This document shows positions 63,783 to 64,000 of a stretch of DNA of 64,000 bases, one piece after another. The translations under genes and the position numbers were made by a program. The DNA is from an uncultured Ruminococcus sp. (lineage in GTDB: Bacteria > Bacillota > Clostridia > Oscillospirales > Acutalibacteraceae). Each line of letters starts with the position of its first letter. Positions within the stretch are counted from its first letter, which is position 1. The stretch lies in contig UQQD01000006.1 in the NCBI GenBank assembly GCA_900543095.1, forward strand, positions 1 through 64,000, given 5' to 3'. Under the pieces are notes generated by a model that did not search any database, was not told the origin of the DNA, and was given only the letters and a program-made list of their open reading frames with translations.

Positions 63783-64000
63783 ATGAACAGCTTTTCAGAG
63801 AGTTACAAAGAAGCAGGAGTTGACGTAACGGCAGGCTACAAATCGGTTGAGCTTATGAAAAAGCACGTTGCACGCACAAAAATTGACGGCGTTGTTTCGG
63901 GCATAGGCGGATTTGGCGGACTGTTTGCACCCGACTTCAAGGGTATGGAGGAGCCGATCCTCGTCAGCGGAACAGACGGAGTCGGCACAAAGCTAAAGCT
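63783..64000 (+). CDS. purM: Phosphoribosylformylglycinamidine cyclo-ligase, 5' part (cut by window end)
   Basis: ATG 63783 behind CGGAGGA opens SYKEAGVDVTAGYKSVELMK, and VSGIGGFGGLFAPDF and LVSGTDGVGTKLKL follow, matching the PurM N-terminus with its ATP/FGAM-binding loops. The frame continues past the window end. It is the third gene of the purE-purF-purM operon. Confidence 0.95.
   Translation, partial: MNSFSESYKEAGVDVTAGYKSVELMKKHVARTKIDGVVSGIGGFGGLFAPDFKGMEEPILVSGTDGVGTKLK

Overview
The window looks like a chromosomal segment of a low-GC, spore-forming gut Firmicute of the Ruminococcaceae, most like Ruminococcus bromii or a close relative. The main reasons are secreted type I pullulanases, dockerin modules on a pullulanase and on a leucine-rich-repeat protein (the R. 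bromii 'amylosome' arrangement), cotJ and bofA sporulation genes, a T-box in front of thrS, and families typical of Clostridia (DUF4364, DUF3793, DUF2325, CmpB-like proteins). The species is an inference from gene content; no marker search was possible.

Bases 1-3900 are accessory: the end of an XRE regulator, a small Hanks-type kinase divergent from a second HTH regulator and a pRiA4b-ORF3-like gene, with 136-bp tandem palindromic repeats between them, then a run of very small minus-strand genes. Bases 3976-11764 (minus strand) hold a sporulation cluster: a SpoIID-like gene, cotJA, cotJB and cotJC. cotJC is split. Its first 34 codons lie at 10626-10525 and the remainder at 4503-3976. The 6,024-bp insert between them is bounded by a 9-bp direct repeat and carries a large serine recombinase beside one end. 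Joining the two halves at the repeat restores a perfect 208-codon CotJC reading frame, so this looks like a 'skin'-type intervening element that could be excised during sporulation. The element also carries a tyrosine integrase enclosed by a perfect 21-bp inverted repeat, a leucine-rich-repeat surface protein and an M48 peptidase remnant.

Bases 12229-21406 are housekeeping: a membrane protein, T-box/thrS, a VanY-like protein without its metal ligands, rpmE, a YigZ protein, dnaG-rpoD, a zincin-like protein and a LysM protein. Bases 21701-35163 form the starch/surface region: two tandem type I pullulanases (one membrane-anchored, one with dockerin plus a starch-binding module), a 1,675-residue secreted starch-binding-like protein behind a long leader, a 46-residue peptide resembling a RiPP precursor, a leucine-rich-repeat dockerin protein and an HPr-kinase-like protein.

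Bases 35635-40575 (minus strand) hold a nicotinamidase-like gene, a K+ channel, ssrA (tmRNA), smpB, recR, ybaB, dnaX and the SRP RNA. Bases 40951-43749 contain a small regulator and an in-frame fusion of a response regulator to a truncated FtsX-type permease, apparently a deletion scar. Bases 44052-47832 are a metal-type cluster (flavodoxin, DUF3793, DUF2325, P1B ATPase, DUF6110) whose two promoter regions share a GTTAGC-N4-GCTAAC palindrome. dinB follows with two LexA-like boxes. The plus strand then carries pyrE, radC, uvrB, a topoisomerase IV pair, secG, bofA, nfeD-SPFH, a duplicated CmpB-like protein and purE-purF-purM, the last cut by the window end. A dispersed intergenic repeat family recurs through the right two thirds of the window.
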